From: Ignavibacteriales bacterium
GTDB taxonomy: Bacteria; Bacteroidota; Ignavibacteria; T3Sed10-11
Direction of reading: 5' to 3'
DNA length: 53,160 nt
Assembly: GCA_003562775.1 (NCBI GenBank)
Contig: PWTU01000450.1
Location: forward strand, 1 to 53,160
Made by a program: the position numbers and the translations under genes. The notes below the pieces were generated by a model. The model had not been told where the DNA came from and did not search any database. It saw only the letters and a program-made list of their open reading frames with translations. The first letter of the stretch is position 1, and each line of letters begins with the position of its first letter. Positions 33,828 to 42,483 of this stretch are shown piece after piece.

Positions 33828-35203
33828 GTAATCGGTTCGAATCTTGCCGTAAAATGACGAAGCATAGGTGCCTCATATACGATATTGTACCCTTTCAAAG
33901 ATTCACGGCCTTTGTACATTTCGATAATAACTTCAACCACATAGTCAATGTGACTTTGCGTATAAACCCGTCTCGGTATTGCAAGCCGGACAAGTTCCAT
34001 CGTTGCGGGGATAAAATTACCTGTTTTTTTGTCTGTTTTTCCGAACATAACACTGCCGATTTCTACCGCCCGTATTCCACCGAACCGGTATAATTCACAG
34101 ACAATGGATTGACCGGGAAATTTTTCCGGTGGAATATGCGGGGTAAATCCTCTGGCATTTAAATAAATAGCGTGGCCACCAGGCGGCCGGAGAATCGGTA
34201 CCCCGGCATCCATCAGCTTTTCCCCGAGATATTCAGTAGAACGTAAACGGTATCTTAAATAATGTTCGTCTACAACCTCAACGAATCCCTGTGCAATCGC
34301 TTCGAGATCCCGTCCGGACAATCCGCCGTATGTTGGAAATCCCTCGGTTACGATTAATATATTTCGAGCCGACTGTGCAAGGTTCTCATCGTTCATCGCA
34401 AGAAAACCACCCATGTTAACCAGCGCATCTTTTTTTGCGCTCATAGTACATCCATCGGCAAGCGAAAACATCTCCTGTGCAATTTCCTTGACCGATTTAT
34501 CTGCATACCCTTCTTCACGAAGCTTGATAAAGTATGAATTCTCTGCAAACCTGCACGCATCCAGGAAAAACGGTATATTATATTTTTTTAAAACATTCTT
34601 CACGGCACGCAGGTTTTCCATCGATACCGGCTGCCCGCCGCCCGCATTGTTTGTTACGGTCATCATACCGATCGGTATATTTTCCGGACCCCGCTCCTTG
34701 ATGAATTTCTCCAATTTTTCGATATCCATGTTTCCTTTAAATGGATGCAGTGAATCCGGATCTTTTCCCTCATCGATAACAAGGTCAATTGCCTCGGCGC
34801 CCGAATATTCGATATTAGCACGGGTAGTATCGAAGTGTGTATTATTAGGAACGAATTTTCCCGCACCACCTAAAATAGTGAATAGTATTTTTTCAGCAGC
34901 TCTCCCCTGGTGTGTCGGAATTATATATTTATAACCTGTTATGTCGCGAACGGCCGATTCAAACTTATAAAAACTACGTGCCCCTGCATACGATTCATCA
35001 CCGTCCATAATCCCAGCCCACTGTTTTGCACTCATCGCAGCGGTGCCGCTGTCGGTTAACAGGTCGATGAGCACATCATCTGCAAGAATCATAAAGGGAT
35101 TATAGCCGGCATCCTGTAAAATACGCTCACGTTCTTCCGTAGTGGTGAAACGAATCGGTTCAACTGATTTGATTCTGAAGGGTTCAATTATTGTTTTCAT
35201 CAT
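33824..35203 (-). CDS. tnaA: Tryptophanase / beta-eliminating lyase
   Basis: A 459-residue PLP enzyme that breaks L-tryptophan to indole, pyruvate and ammonia, or tyrosine to phenol in a close relative. The PLP lysine is in MSAKKDALVNMGG. Comparison with E. coli TnaA and Citrobacter tyrosine phenol-lyase gives the two residues that set specificity: HFDTTRAN has Asp where tyrosine phenol-lyase has Thr124, and RAVEIGSVM has Ile where it has Arg381. Both agree with tryptophanase. The first residues (EPFRIKSVEP) are nearer to the tyrosine enzyme. A leading Met pair exists; the first is kept. It heads a unit with two overlapping genes. Confidence 0.9.
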   Translation of the reverse strand: MMKTIIEPFRIKSVEPIRFTTTEERERILQDAGYNPFMILADDVLIDLLTDSGTAAMSAKQWAGIMDGDESYAGARSFYKFESAVRDITGYKYIIPTHQGRAAEKILFTILGGAGKFVPNNTHFDTTRANIEYSGAEAIDLVIDEGKDPDSLHPFKGNMDIEKLEKFIKERGPENIPIGMMTVTNNAGGGQPVSMENLRAVKNVLKKYNIPFFLDACRFAENSYFIKLREEGYADKSVKEIAQEMFSLADGCTMSAKKDALVNMGGFLAMNDENLAQSARNILIVTEGFPTYGGLSGRDLEAIAQGFVEVVDEHYLRYRLRSTEYLGEKLMDAGVPILRPPGGHAIYLNARGFTPHIPPEKFPGQSIVCELYRFGGIRAVEIGSVMFGKTDKKTGNFIPATMELVRLAIPRRVYTQSHIDYVVEVIIEMYKGRESLKGYNIVYEAPMLRHFTARFEPIT

Positions 35204-35293
35204 TATAAAGTCGTATGTTATAGGTTCGAGGTAAAGAGTTATCCTCTAAAATACAAAATTTATCTAATAATTACACTAAATCAGCAGAGCATC

Positions 35294-35758
35294 ATGTACG
35301 ATAAACCGATTCAGGATTATTACGATAACGATGTAAGTCAGTGTTATGGCTGCGGATATTCAAATACGCATGGGCATCAAATAAAAACCCATTGGGACGG
35401 CAAGAAATCGGTTACCCGGTTCTTACCAAAGACATACCACACGGCAATACCCGGCTACGTATACGGGGGATTGATAGCATCACTGATCGATTGTCACGGC
35501 ACCGGAACTGCCGCCGCAGCGATGGCTGAAAAACGAGGCATGGATCTAACAACCACGAACGCCCCCCGATTCGTAACGGCATCGCTTCAGGTCAGCTATT
35601 TAAAACCAACCCCTACCGACACAGAGTTGACACTAACTGGCAAAGTGAGAGAAATTACAGAAAGAAAGGTAATTGTAGATATCCAGCTCTCGGCCAATAC
35701 TACGGTCTGCGCCGAAGGGACCGTCATTAGCGTGGAAATGCGCCCTCAGCAGAAATAA
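35294..35758 (+). CDS. PaaI-type hotdog thioesterase
   Basis: A 154-residue hotdog-fold protein predicted to hydrolyse acyl-CoA thioesters. Family elements are CYGCGYSNTHG near the N-terminus, a catalytic-region segment IPGYVYGGLIASLIDCHGTG and the C-terminal strands that end in VISVEMRP. It is oriented away from the tryptophanase gene. Its substrate could be phenylacetyl- or another aryl-CoA, but the sequence does not settle this. Confidence 0.88.
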   Translation: MYDKPIQDYYDNDVSQCYGCGYSNTHGHQIKTHWDGKKSVTRFLPKTYHTAIPGYVYGGLIASLIDCHGTGTAAAAMAEKRGMDLTTTNAPRFVTASLQVSYLKPTPTDTELTLTGKVREITERKVIVDIQLSANTTVCAEGTVISVEMRPQQK

Positions 35759-35841
35759 TTTGAATTTTTGGAAACTTAAATAGTCCGGTACATTGTTATA
35801 GTTTCATACGTTAACATCTCAAATTCAATAGGGAGGAAAAA

Positions 35842-36198
35842 ATGAGATATTATACTTCTTTACTTTCGATTGTAGCAATCACATTTTTACTCATTGGTTG
35901 CGCCCCGCCCGAAGAAGAACCCGATCTCACCGCAAATCAAAAAATCGAACAAATCAATGATTGGCTCCCCGATATAAAAATGGAGCTTGCGATGGAAGGA
36001 GAATACGCCTGTTGTTTGAGTGAAGGATGTAATGAATGTTTGCTTGCTCATGGCAGTTGTCCGTGCTACAATAATCTCACTGAGGGTAAACCGGTATGCG
36101 GCGAATGCTATGCCGGCTGGCAATTAGGAAGAGGGATTGATAACGACTTTACGAAAGAAGACGTAAAACTGGATACCGACCATCATCACGAACATTGA
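35842..36198 (+). CDS. Cys-rich lipoprotein of unknown function
   Basis: A 118-residue lipoprotein (lipobox IGC, Cys20). The middle has eleven or so cysteines: YACCLSEGCNECLLAHGSCP, CPCYNNLTEG and KPVCGECYAGW, and the tail ends with HHHEH. GGGAGG precedes the ATG by six bases. I do not recognise the family. The motif spacing hints at metal or heme binding. It is followed 48 bases on by another Cys-rich gene, and both lie between a thioesterase and miaA. Confidence 0.72.
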   Translation: MRYYTSLLSIVAITFLLIGCAPPEEEPDLTANQKIEQINDWLPDIKMELAMEGEYACCLSEGCNECLLAHGSCPCYNNLTEGKPVCGECYAGWQLGRGIDNDFTKEDVKLDTDHHHEH

Positions 36199-36246
36199 TT
36201 ACGACCTAATCACCGTATGTATAACTAATCTACAGAGGAGTGCTTT

Positions 36247-36633
36247 ATGAGAAATATTATTATTCCATCTGCAATCGTGTTGATAATCACAGCGGTTGCA
36301 TTGTCATTCGGAGTGTTCACCGGTGACAGCCAAACAGCAGTTGTTAAAAGTACGGAAAAAGAATGTGTGAGGGCTGAAGTTGTCGCATCCGGAAATGAAT
36401 GTGGTGACAAAGTCCGCGCGACCATGGCTTCCGGAAAGAAAGAGTGCGGAACGTCAACAACTGCAGCGAAAGTCTCAAAGTCTATCGAATGCCCTCACAG
36501 TGGCGTAGTATTAAAAGCCGAAAGTGAGAAAAAATCCTGTGGAGAAAAATCAACCGCAGTGCACGCATCGGCAGAAAAAGCAGACAAAGATGAACCGTGT
36601 TGTGACAAACATGCGATGGCGCTTGCAGATTAA
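36247..36633 (+). CDS. Exported Cys-repeat protein of unknown function
   Basis: A 128-residue protein with an N-terminal hydrophobic helix (IPSAIVLIITAVALSF) and then six short repeats, each with a Cys: KECVRAEVVASG, NECGDKVRATMASG, KECGTSTTAA, IECPHSGVV, KSCGEKSTA and EPCCDKHAM. The repeat unit is about 15-19 residues. AGAGGAG lies nine bases before the ATG. It is a good candidate for a periplasmic metal- or thiol-handling protein, but this is an inference. No homolog is known to me. Confidence 0.72.
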   Translation: MRNIIIPSAIVLIITAVALSFGVFTGDSQTAVVKSTEKECVRAEVVASGNECGDKVRATMASGKKECGTSTTAAKVSKSIECPHSGVVLKAESEKKSCGEKSTAVHASAEKADKDEPCCDKHAMALAD

Positions 36634-36654
36634 TCAGCTGTAGCAAGTAACGTT

Positions 36655-36698
36655 AACAGGGGCATATCGATATTTATCGAAACGCCCCTGTTATTTTA
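36655..36698 (+). terminator. Rho-independent terminator shared by convergent genes
   Basis: AACAGGGGC pairs with GCCCCTGTT around a loop of about 20 bases and is followed by ATTTTAT on the plus strand. It lies 22 bases after the Cys-repeat stop; the T-run overlaps the miaA stop codon. Confidence 0.8.
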
Positions 36699-37631
36699 TA
36701 GATTTTTGGTATGGTACGTGATTATTTCACGAGCGGCGGTTTTCAGATCGTCATCAGATCGGACGGTAATCCAGCGAATCCGTTTTTCTTTCCCGAACCA
36801 CGTCATCTGACGTTTCGCAAATCGGCGGGTATTTTGTTTTATCCGGTCAATTAATTCTTCCCTGTTAATTCTCCCCTCATGATATTCGATAGTCTCGGCA
36901 TATCCTACAGATTGAAGTGATTGAGAAAATTTTGAATACCCCTGTTCAAGCAAGGTTTGTACTTCGTCAATTAAACCGTTTTCGATCATTTTGTCGACGC
37001 GCCGGTCAATTCGGTTGTATAATACTCCCCTATCCCACTCCAAACCGAACCAGAGGACCTTATACGGCAACGGATCATTTGATTTTTGTTCGAGTTCGCC
37101 GCGGGTCATACCGGTCATATAGTAAATTTCAAGTGCACGCATAACACGACGCGGGTTTTTTAAATCAATCAACTCCGCTCCACCCGGATCAATCCTCCGT
37201 AATTCCTCTACAAGTTTCTTCAAACCGTCCTTTTCAAATCGAGCTGCAATACGTTGACGTAATTCATCGTCTACCTCGGGAACATCGATTATGCCGTCGA
37301 CCATAGCTTTAATGTAAAGTCCCGTACCCCCGACTACAAAAGGAATACGATCTTGTTTAAAAATTTCATCTATTTTTCGTCTCGATTCTCTTGCATACTT
37401 TCCGGCGTTCCAAATTTTATCAGGTTCGAGCATGTCAACAAAATGATGCGGTACTGCACGTAAATCTTGTATCTCCGGCTTAGCCGTGCCTATGTCCATA
37501 TATTTATAAATTTGGCGTGAATCGGCGGAAATAATCTCAACCGGGAGTTCTGAAGCAACATGCAGCGCCGTTTGAGATTTACCCGATGCAGTGGGAGATG
37601 ATAATATGAGTACTGTTTTGCTGCCTGACAT
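36696..37631 (-). CDS. miaA: tRNA dimethylallyltransferase
   Basis: A 311-residue enzyme that adds the dimethylallyl group to A37 of tRNAs that read UNN codons. The P-loop is SSPTASGKSQTAL near the N-terminus, and SADSRQIYKYMDIGTAKP follows. The catalytic and DMAPP-binding elements (PFVVGGTGLYI, KNPRRVMRALEI) and the C-terminal KQMTWFGKEK are present. It begins nine bases after the pcm stop. Confidence 0.95.
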   Translation of the reverse strand: MSGSKTVLILSSPTASGKSQTALHVASELPVEIISADSRQIYKYMDIGTAKPEIQDLRAVPHHFVDMLEPDKIWNAGKYARESRRKIDEIFKQDRIPFVVGGTGLYIKAMVDGIIDVPEVDDELRQRIAARFEKDGLKKLVEELRRIDPGGAELIDLKNPRRVMRALEIYYMTGMTRGELEQKSNDPLPYKVLWFGLEWDRGVLYNRIDRRVDKMIENGLIDEVQTLLEQGYSKFSQSLQSVGYAETIEYHEGRINREELIDRIKQNTRRFAKRQMTWFGKEKRIRWITVRSDDDLKTAAREIITYHTKNL

Positions 37632-37640
37632 AACTTCGAT

Positions 37641-38279
37641 TTAATTAGACCAACCCCGTTTTCCGATAAGAGGTACAAATTTAAATCCCTGCACTTCTCT
37701 TGTAAGAAATTCCTCACCTTTTTTCTCAATTATGTGCAGTTTTTGTTCGTCAAGTCCACCGATCGGTATAACTAATCTTCCTCCTTCATCAAGTTGGTCG
37801 AGCAGAGGTTGCGGTATGGTGGGAGATCCGGCAGTGACGAGTATACCATTATAGGGTTTGAAATCAGACCAACCGAGCGTTCCATCTCCGGCCCGCGCTG
37901 CAACCCGATAACCGAGTTTATCAAGACGTTTCCTCGCCTCGTTTAAAAGTTGATAATTACGTTCGATGGTAAATACTCTTACCCCCATCGAAGCGAGAAT
38001 AGCCGCCTGGTACCCAGACCCTGTTCCGATTTCAAGCACTTTCTCTCCTTCTTTCGCCTTTAACGATTCGGTCATAAATGCAACGGTATAGGGTTGTGAG
38101 ATAGTTTGTGAATAGCCGATCGGAAGCGCACAATCGTCGTATGCCCTATTGATAAACGCTTCCATTACAAACATATGCCGCGGTACTTTTTCCATCGCTT
38201 CAAGCACTCTTTTATCACTTATTCCACGGTCTTTAAGTAACTGTATCATTTCACGACGTTCGTCGTCAAACCGTCTCAA
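37641..38279 (-). CDS. pcm: Protein-L-isoaspartate O-methyltransferase
   Basis: A 212-residue SAM-dependent enzyme that methylates isoaspartyl residues for protein repair. The SAM-binding motif is VLEIGTGSGYQAAILA (about 80-95). GYSQTISQPYTVAFM before it and the family sequence near the end (FVPLIGKRGW) are complete. A 12-base gap separates it from the diadenylate cyclase gene. Confidence 0.94.
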   Translation of the reverse strand: MRRFDDERREMIQLLKDRGISDKRVLEAMEKVPRHMFVMEAFINRAYDDCALPIGYSQTISQPYTVAFMTESLKAKEGEKVLEIGTGSGYQAAILASMGVRVFTIERNYQLLNEARKRLDKLGYRVAARAGDGTLGWSDFKPYNGILVTAGSPTIPQPLLDQLDEGGRLVIPIGGLDEQKLHIIEKKGEEFLTREVQGFKFVPLIGKRGWSN

Positions 38280-38291
38280 ATAAACCTCAAA

Positions 38292-39110
38292 TTATTTTTC
38301 TTTTGATTTTACACTACCAAATATTGTACGCAATGATGCCTCACTCACTTCCTCGATTGCCTCTTCTAATTTTTCACGAAGTTCGTTCGGAGTTAATCCG
38401 CGCATTAATTCACCGTTTTCGGCAACTGAAATTGTTCCCGTTTCTTCCGATACAACAACAACAAGAGCGTCGGATTGTTCGGAGATTCCCAATGCTGCTT
38501 TATGGCGCATACCGAGCGTTACTCCTCCGACTGTTTTACGCTCGGAAAGCGGCAGCGTAACTCGTGCAGCTTCTATAATTCGATCTTTTATCACCACGGC
38601 GCCATCATGTAAAGGCGATTTTGGGTTGAAAATAGAAATAAGAAGGTGTTTACTAACACGAGCCTCCAGCGGATGACCGGTTTCAATAAAACTCCTGATT
38701 CCGGTTGTTCTCACGATAACAATTAACGCCCCAAACTTTTTCTCCGACAATTCCGCTGCGGCTTCAACGATTTCATCGACCGATTCGGTGACATCTAATT
38801 TTATAAATACCCTCACCAGCCGGTTCCTTCCGAGATATACCAACAATCGTCTTATTTCGGGTGCAAAAAGTACAATAAAAGCAATGACCCAGATATCGCT
38901 CAATGTTTTCAAAATCCAGGTCATCACCTTCAAATCCATCGCCTGGGCAATAAATGAAAAGGCAATAATAACAAGCAAACCGATAAATATGTGAATCGCC
39001 AGCGTCGAGCGCATAAGCATATATAATTTATATACAATGAGCCCGACAATTGTCATATCGATTAGATCGGATACGGTAACCGTTAAAAATCCGATACGTA
39101 TAATTTCCAT
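38292..39110 (-). CDS. cdaA: Diadenylate cyclase (CdaA type)
   Basis: A 272-residue membrane enzyme that makes c-di-AMP from ATP. Three N-terminal helices are followed by the DAC domain with the DGA motif in SPLHDGAVVI. The second motif, RHR in most DACs, is RHK here (GMRHKAALGIS). This conservative change may affect activity. It overlaps the dihydropteroate synthase stop by one base, as in many FCB genomes, and ends with a charged tail. Confidence 0.93.
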   Translation of the reverse strand: MEIIRIGFLTVTVSDLIDMTIVGLIVYKLYMLMRSTLAIHIFIGLLVIIAFSFIAQAMDLKVMTWILKTLSDIWVIAFIVLFAPEIRRLLVYLGRNRLVRVFIKLDVTESVDEIVEAAAELSEKKFGALIVIVRTTGIRSFIETGHPLEARVSKHLLISIFNPKSPLHDGAVVIKDRIIEAARVTLPLSERKTVGGVTLGMRHKAALGISEQSDALVVVVSEETGTISVAENGELMRGLTPNELREKLEEAIEEVSEASLRTIFGSVKSKEK

Positions 39111-39994
39111 TATGCTAACCGGTCTATTTCTTCAATAGTATCTGTTCCGAATAAAACTGCATGTGAAAGTTGTACAGCTCGTTTTGTAGCAGCGACATCA
39201 TGTACACGAACTATGGAAGCGCCGTTCATGATTCCGATAACTGCTGCGGCGATACTTCCTTCCAGACGTTGATCGACGGGGAGATTCAAAATCTTACCGA
39301 TAAATGATTTCCGGGAAGGGCCGATCAATACCGGACAACCGAGTTCGGTAAATGTACGCAGAGACCGCAATAATTCCAAATTATCCTGTACTCGTTTACC
39401 GAACCCGATTCCGGGGTCGATTATAATCTGTGAAATTCGGTGTTCTTGTGCAAATTCAATTCGTTTTTTTAAAAAGCTTTTTATCTCGTTCACGACATCC
39501 TTATAGGACGGATTATTCTGCATAGTTTTCGGCTCGCCTTTCATATGCATCAAAATCACCGATGCATTGTATTTAGCGACAACAGACGCCATATTTTCAT
39601 CGAAACAAAGAGCGCTTACGTCATTAACAATAAGAGCGCCTCGTGTAAGCGCCTCCTTTGCAACCTCCGATTTATATGTGTCAATCGAAATGACGGCATT
39701 TTTGTTATATTTTAATATTCCTTGAATGACCGGAATAACGCGATCAATTTCTTCGTTTTCGGTAATTCTGTCGGAACCGGGTCGGGTCGATTCTCCACCG
39801 ATATCAACAATGTCTGCACCTTCGTCGATCATTGCAAGTGCATACTCTACCGCACCGTCTGGATCCACGTACCTTCCACCGTCGGAAAAAGAGTCAGGTG
39901 TTGTGTTCAAAATACCCATTATATACGGCCGCTTGTAAAAATCGAAAATTTTCGAACCGTACAACTGTCTCATTGATGGTCGAATGTTATTCAC
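39110..39994 (-). CDS. folP: Dihydropteroate synthase
   Basis: A 294-residue enzyme of folate synthesis, joining p-aminobenzoate to the pterin pyrophosphate. The N-terminal signature MGILNTTPDSFSDGG and the DIGGESTRPGS loop are clear, with KSFIGKIL near the end of the barrel. It is co-directional with the diadenylate cyclase gene and overlaps the upstream SpoIID-like gene by eight bases. Confidence 0.95.
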   Translation of the reverse strand: MNNIRPSMRQLYGSKIFDFYKRPYIMGILNTTPDSFSDGGRYVDPDGAVEYALAMIDEGADIVDIGGESTRPGSDRITENEEIDRVIPVIQGILKYNKNAVISIDTYKSEVAKEALTRGALIVNDVSALCFDENMASVVAKYNASVILMHMKGEPKTMQNNPSYKDVVNEIKSFLKKRIEFAQEHRISQIIIDPGIGFGKRVQDNLELLRSLRTFTELGCPVLIGPSRKSFIGKILNLPVDQRLEGSIAAAVIGIMNGASIVRVHDVAATKRAVQLSHAVLFGTDTIEEIDRLA

Positions 39995-41288
39995 TCTCTA
40001 TCCGTATCGTTCGTAATTGTGGGAAATAATACCGAAGGATTTCGGGAAAGGTTTTACCGTTTCGTGCCTGTAATCGAGCAGATTCGCGGCATAACCCTAC
40101 ACCATGGCCGATGCCCCACCCTATAAAAAGCACCTCTTCCGATTCCGGTGCCATATTACTATAGTTAATATTCAGCGATTGTAAGGGGTGTTCTTTTTCC
40201 AAAGCATCGTCAGAATCTTTTATCTGGAACCAGTCACTTAAAATGATTCCGGATACATCACCCTGAGCAATTTGTTTTCTGAATTCCTCGACCGTGTAAG
40301 TTTTTTTATTTTCTCCCATCTGCGCCGTAATGAACTGCGGCCTTCCATTTTCATAAAATTTGCTTATCCACACTTTAACGTGATTAAAACTTCCGAATAA
40401 CAAATTCCCTAAATCGTGAGAGTTAACAACCTTTATCCATTCATAACTGCCGGTCGAGAGACAGTTTTCGCAAAGCACTACCTGATAGCTTGGCTTCGAT
40501 GGCAGGTCCTGCCAAACCATATCGGGTGTAGCGGTCATACCTCCGCATATTTCAGTGGAGTATAGAACAACCGGTTTGTTGTGAGAAACCGCAATGTATC
40601 CTTTAGTAGTATGAATAACATCATAATGGTACTTTTGTGGTGATTCAGATCCGAGCACAATACCGATTCGCTCCGATTCATGAATCGGTTCCCCACCGTC
40701 GAAGGCATATAAATTTGTTCGCAGAAGAACTGACAGTGCTTCTTGAAATGGTTGTGGATCGTTTTTTTTCACGATTTCCGCCATCATAGAAGCAATGATA
40801 TCGTGTTCATAACAATCGGCATTGAGAATGATGCTGCCCCGTACATTTGATACTGTTAATAAACCTCTGATCAGAATCGTTCTTCCTGTGTCTGTATGAA
40901 TCTCAAACGGTTTGAGGAGAAAATTCCCGTTTTGATCCACGATATTTATATCCTGATATGAAACTGTATCGACATTATCGGAGAAAATGGAAATTCCATT
41001 TTCCAATTCAGTAAACACAATTTCGAGGCCGGCAAAAACCGGCGCCATATCGATGTCATTTTTTTTAAGTATGTATAGAGGTGTTTTATCAAGCGTGGAA
41101 ATTGAAATGCTATTTATTGCCGTATTCTGAAACAATTCGATTGTAAAAACCTGTGCATTTGCATCATGCTGGTTTAATGAAGTGTACGGGTCGTTTTTAC
41201 ATGCCGTAAAATTGATCGCACAAAATATGAGAGCACACAGAAATATCTGATATGTTCTTAAACCTGATGGAACCTGATAATTAAGCAT
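39987..41288 (-). CDS. SpoIID/LytB-like lipoprotein
   Basis: A 433-residue lipoprotein (lipobox FTAC) with the SpoIID domain, which acts as a peptidoglycan glycan-strand lytic transglycosylase or amidase enhancer in sporulating and some non-sporulating bacteria. The core shows LLRTNLYAF, LYSTEICGGMTA, and the C-terminal GWGIGHGVGLCRESA, where the family usually has a Gln or Ser in place of Cys. An extra segment with two Cys (LCENC) is inserted before the last third. It overlaps folP by eight bases. Confidence 0.85.
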   Translation of the reverse strand: MLNYQVPSGLRTYQIFLCALIFCAINFTACKNDPYTSLNQHDANAQVFTIELFQNTAINSISISTLDKTPLYILKKNDIDMAPVFAGLEIVFTELENGISIFSDNVDTVSYQDINIVDQNGNFLLKPFEIHTDTGRTILIRGLLTVSNVRGSIILNADCYEHDIIASMMAEIVKKNDPQPFQEALSVLLRTNLYAFDGGEPIHESERIGIVLGSESPQKYHYDVIHTTKGYIAVSHNKPVVLYSTEICGGMTATPDMVWQDLPSKPSYQVVLCENCLSTGSYEWIKVVNSHDLGNLLFGSFNHVKVWISKFYENGRPQFITAQMGENKKTYTVEEFRKQIAQGDVSGIILSDWFQIKDSDDALEKEHPLQSLNINYSNMAPESEEVLFIGWGIGHGVGLCRESARLQARNGKTFPEILRYYFPQLRTIRIESE

Positions 41289-41360
41289 TTCCTATATATT
41301 GCATTCGGGTGATCTTCTTAATTGAATATACGAAAATCCCCCTGTCGCTGCAATATACAC

Positions 41361-41525
41361 CTATGCTTCAGGGAAAGTTTTTTCGGTATTTTGCTCCACT
41401 TTCTTGTTTTCTTTCTGTGCCTCTTTTGGGGTTTCTCTTTCCCTGGAAATCATCCGTTGTTTTTCTTTCATCTTTCTTTGTTTACTGCGATGCTTCTTAA
41501 GTACTAATTTCTTACGTTTGTTCAT
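41361..41525 (-). CDS. 54-residue very basic protein
   Basis: A very small gene with an ATG and a good Shine-Dalgarno (GGAGG, four bases before). The product begins MNKRKKLVLKKHRSKQRKMK and is rich in Lys and Arg, then becomes Glu/Lys-rich at the end. Its first half resembles the short basic proteins that bind ribosomes, such as AURKAIP1/COX24-like and THX-type small proteins, although I cannot match it. It lies 14 bases after the zinc-ribbon stop. It may be a ribosomal accessory; confidence in coding is moderate. Confidence 0.62.
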   Translation of the reverse strand: MNKRKKLVLKKHRSKQRKMKEKQRMISRERETPKEAQKENKKVEQNTEKTFPEA

Positions 41526-41539
41526 ACTTCCTCCATTCG

Positions 41540-41734
41540 TTATGGTTCAGAGCAGGAATGATAAAAACCGCATCTTGAGCATATTAATTTGCATCGTACG
41601 CTCTCGAGAATTATACCACAATTGACGCAATATTGCCAGTAATGATAGTCTTCATTTTTACGGGTTTTATCATAATTACTATTATTATTTTTGGTATCGC
41701 TCGGGGATGTATCCGTTTTATTGGACATTTTCAT
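41540..41734 (-). CDS. 64-residue zinc-ribbon protein
   Basis: A small protein with a polar N-terminus of about 30 residues and then a compact Cys-rich end: YCVNCGIIL, then VRCKLICSRCGFYHSCSEP. The four to six Cys make a zinc-ribbon-like knuckle, and the CKLxCxRCG ending with SCS is a pattern known from small bacterial proteins of no known function. It sits directly upstream of the basic 54-residue gene and after the superoxide dismutase terminator. Confidence 0.7.
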   Translation of the reverse strand: MKMSNKTDTSPSDTKNNNSNYDKTRKNEDYHYWQYCVNCGIILESVRCKLICSRCGFYHSCSEP

Positions 41735-41771
41735 ATAGCAGTTGCTTCCGGTTATAAGCGGATATTGATTA

Positions 41772-41809
41772 AAGGGGAATCATATAAAATAATACTTGAT
41801 TCCCCTTTG
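41772..41809 (-). terminator. Rho-independent terminator of the superoxide dismutase gene
   Basis: A 12-base perfect stem (AAAGGGGAATCA with TGATTCCCCTTT) and a 14-base loop lies 15 bases after the stop. On the minus strand a weak U-run (TTTAAT) follows. Confidence 0.8.
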
Positions 41810-41824
41810 ATTAAACATTGCAAC

Positions 41825-42451
41825 TTATTTTACAAATTTCTTGTATCGATCGTTAATGCGACCCCAGTGCAGATTATTGATAAAATTATCAATATACCCC
41901 GCACGACCGGGTCCATCTTTGTGATAATATGCGTGTTCGAACACATCACACGAAATGAGCGGGATTCCTCCCCAAATAGCTCCGTATTGATGTTCATCTA
42001 CAAGAACGTTTAACAAACGGCCGGAATATAACTGATCGTATACAAGCAGCCCCCATCCGCTTAGTTTTGCCGCCATTGCCGATGCTTTAAAATCCTCTTT
42101 CCACTTATCCACTGAACCGAATTCCTTCTCAATCGCTGCTTTTACATCGGGTCCTTTTGATACATCTCCGTCTCCGCCGAGAACCTCCCAGTATACATCA
42201 TGAAGTAAAGTTCCCGCGTGATTCCAGGTAAAGCGGCGTTTTAGCTCACCTACTTCACTGTAATTACCATTCGCTGCCGAACGATCGGTGCTTTCCAGAC
42301 CTTTTTCTATAGTGTTTAAAGCAACGACGTAACCCTTATGATGTTTATTATAATGCCAATCCGTGGTTTCGGGACTGACGACGCCTGAGAGAAGTTTCTT
42401 TGCTTCGTCATCCGAATAGGGACGTGCTTTAAACTTCCATTCGTATGCCAT
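41825..42451 (-). CDS. Fe/Mn superoxide dismutase
   Basis: A 208-residue superoxide dismutase. The four metal ligands fit His33 (DWHYNKHH), His84 (LLHDVYW), Asp169 and His173 (CDVFEHAYY). The family helix NHAGTLLHDVYWEVLGG and the last helix region are complete. The Fe or Mn choice cannot be told by eye. A terminator follows. A GGAGGA sequence precedes the start. The gene may be separately transcribed, as the upstream 93-residue gene is 32 bases away. Confidence 0.94.
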   Translation of the reverse strand: MAYEWKFKARPYSDDEAKKLLSGVVSPETTDWHYNKHHKGYVVALNTIEKGLESTDRSAANGNYSEVGELKRRFTWNHAGTLLHDVYWEVLGGDGDVSKGPDVKAAIEKEFGSVDKWKEDFKASAMAAKLSGWGLLVYDQLYSGRLLNVLVDEHQYGAIWGGIPLISCDVFEHAYYHKDGPGRAGYIDNFINNLHWGRINDRYKKFVK

Positions 42452-42483
42452 AATGGTATCCTCCTTATAGTAGATTTAATTGA

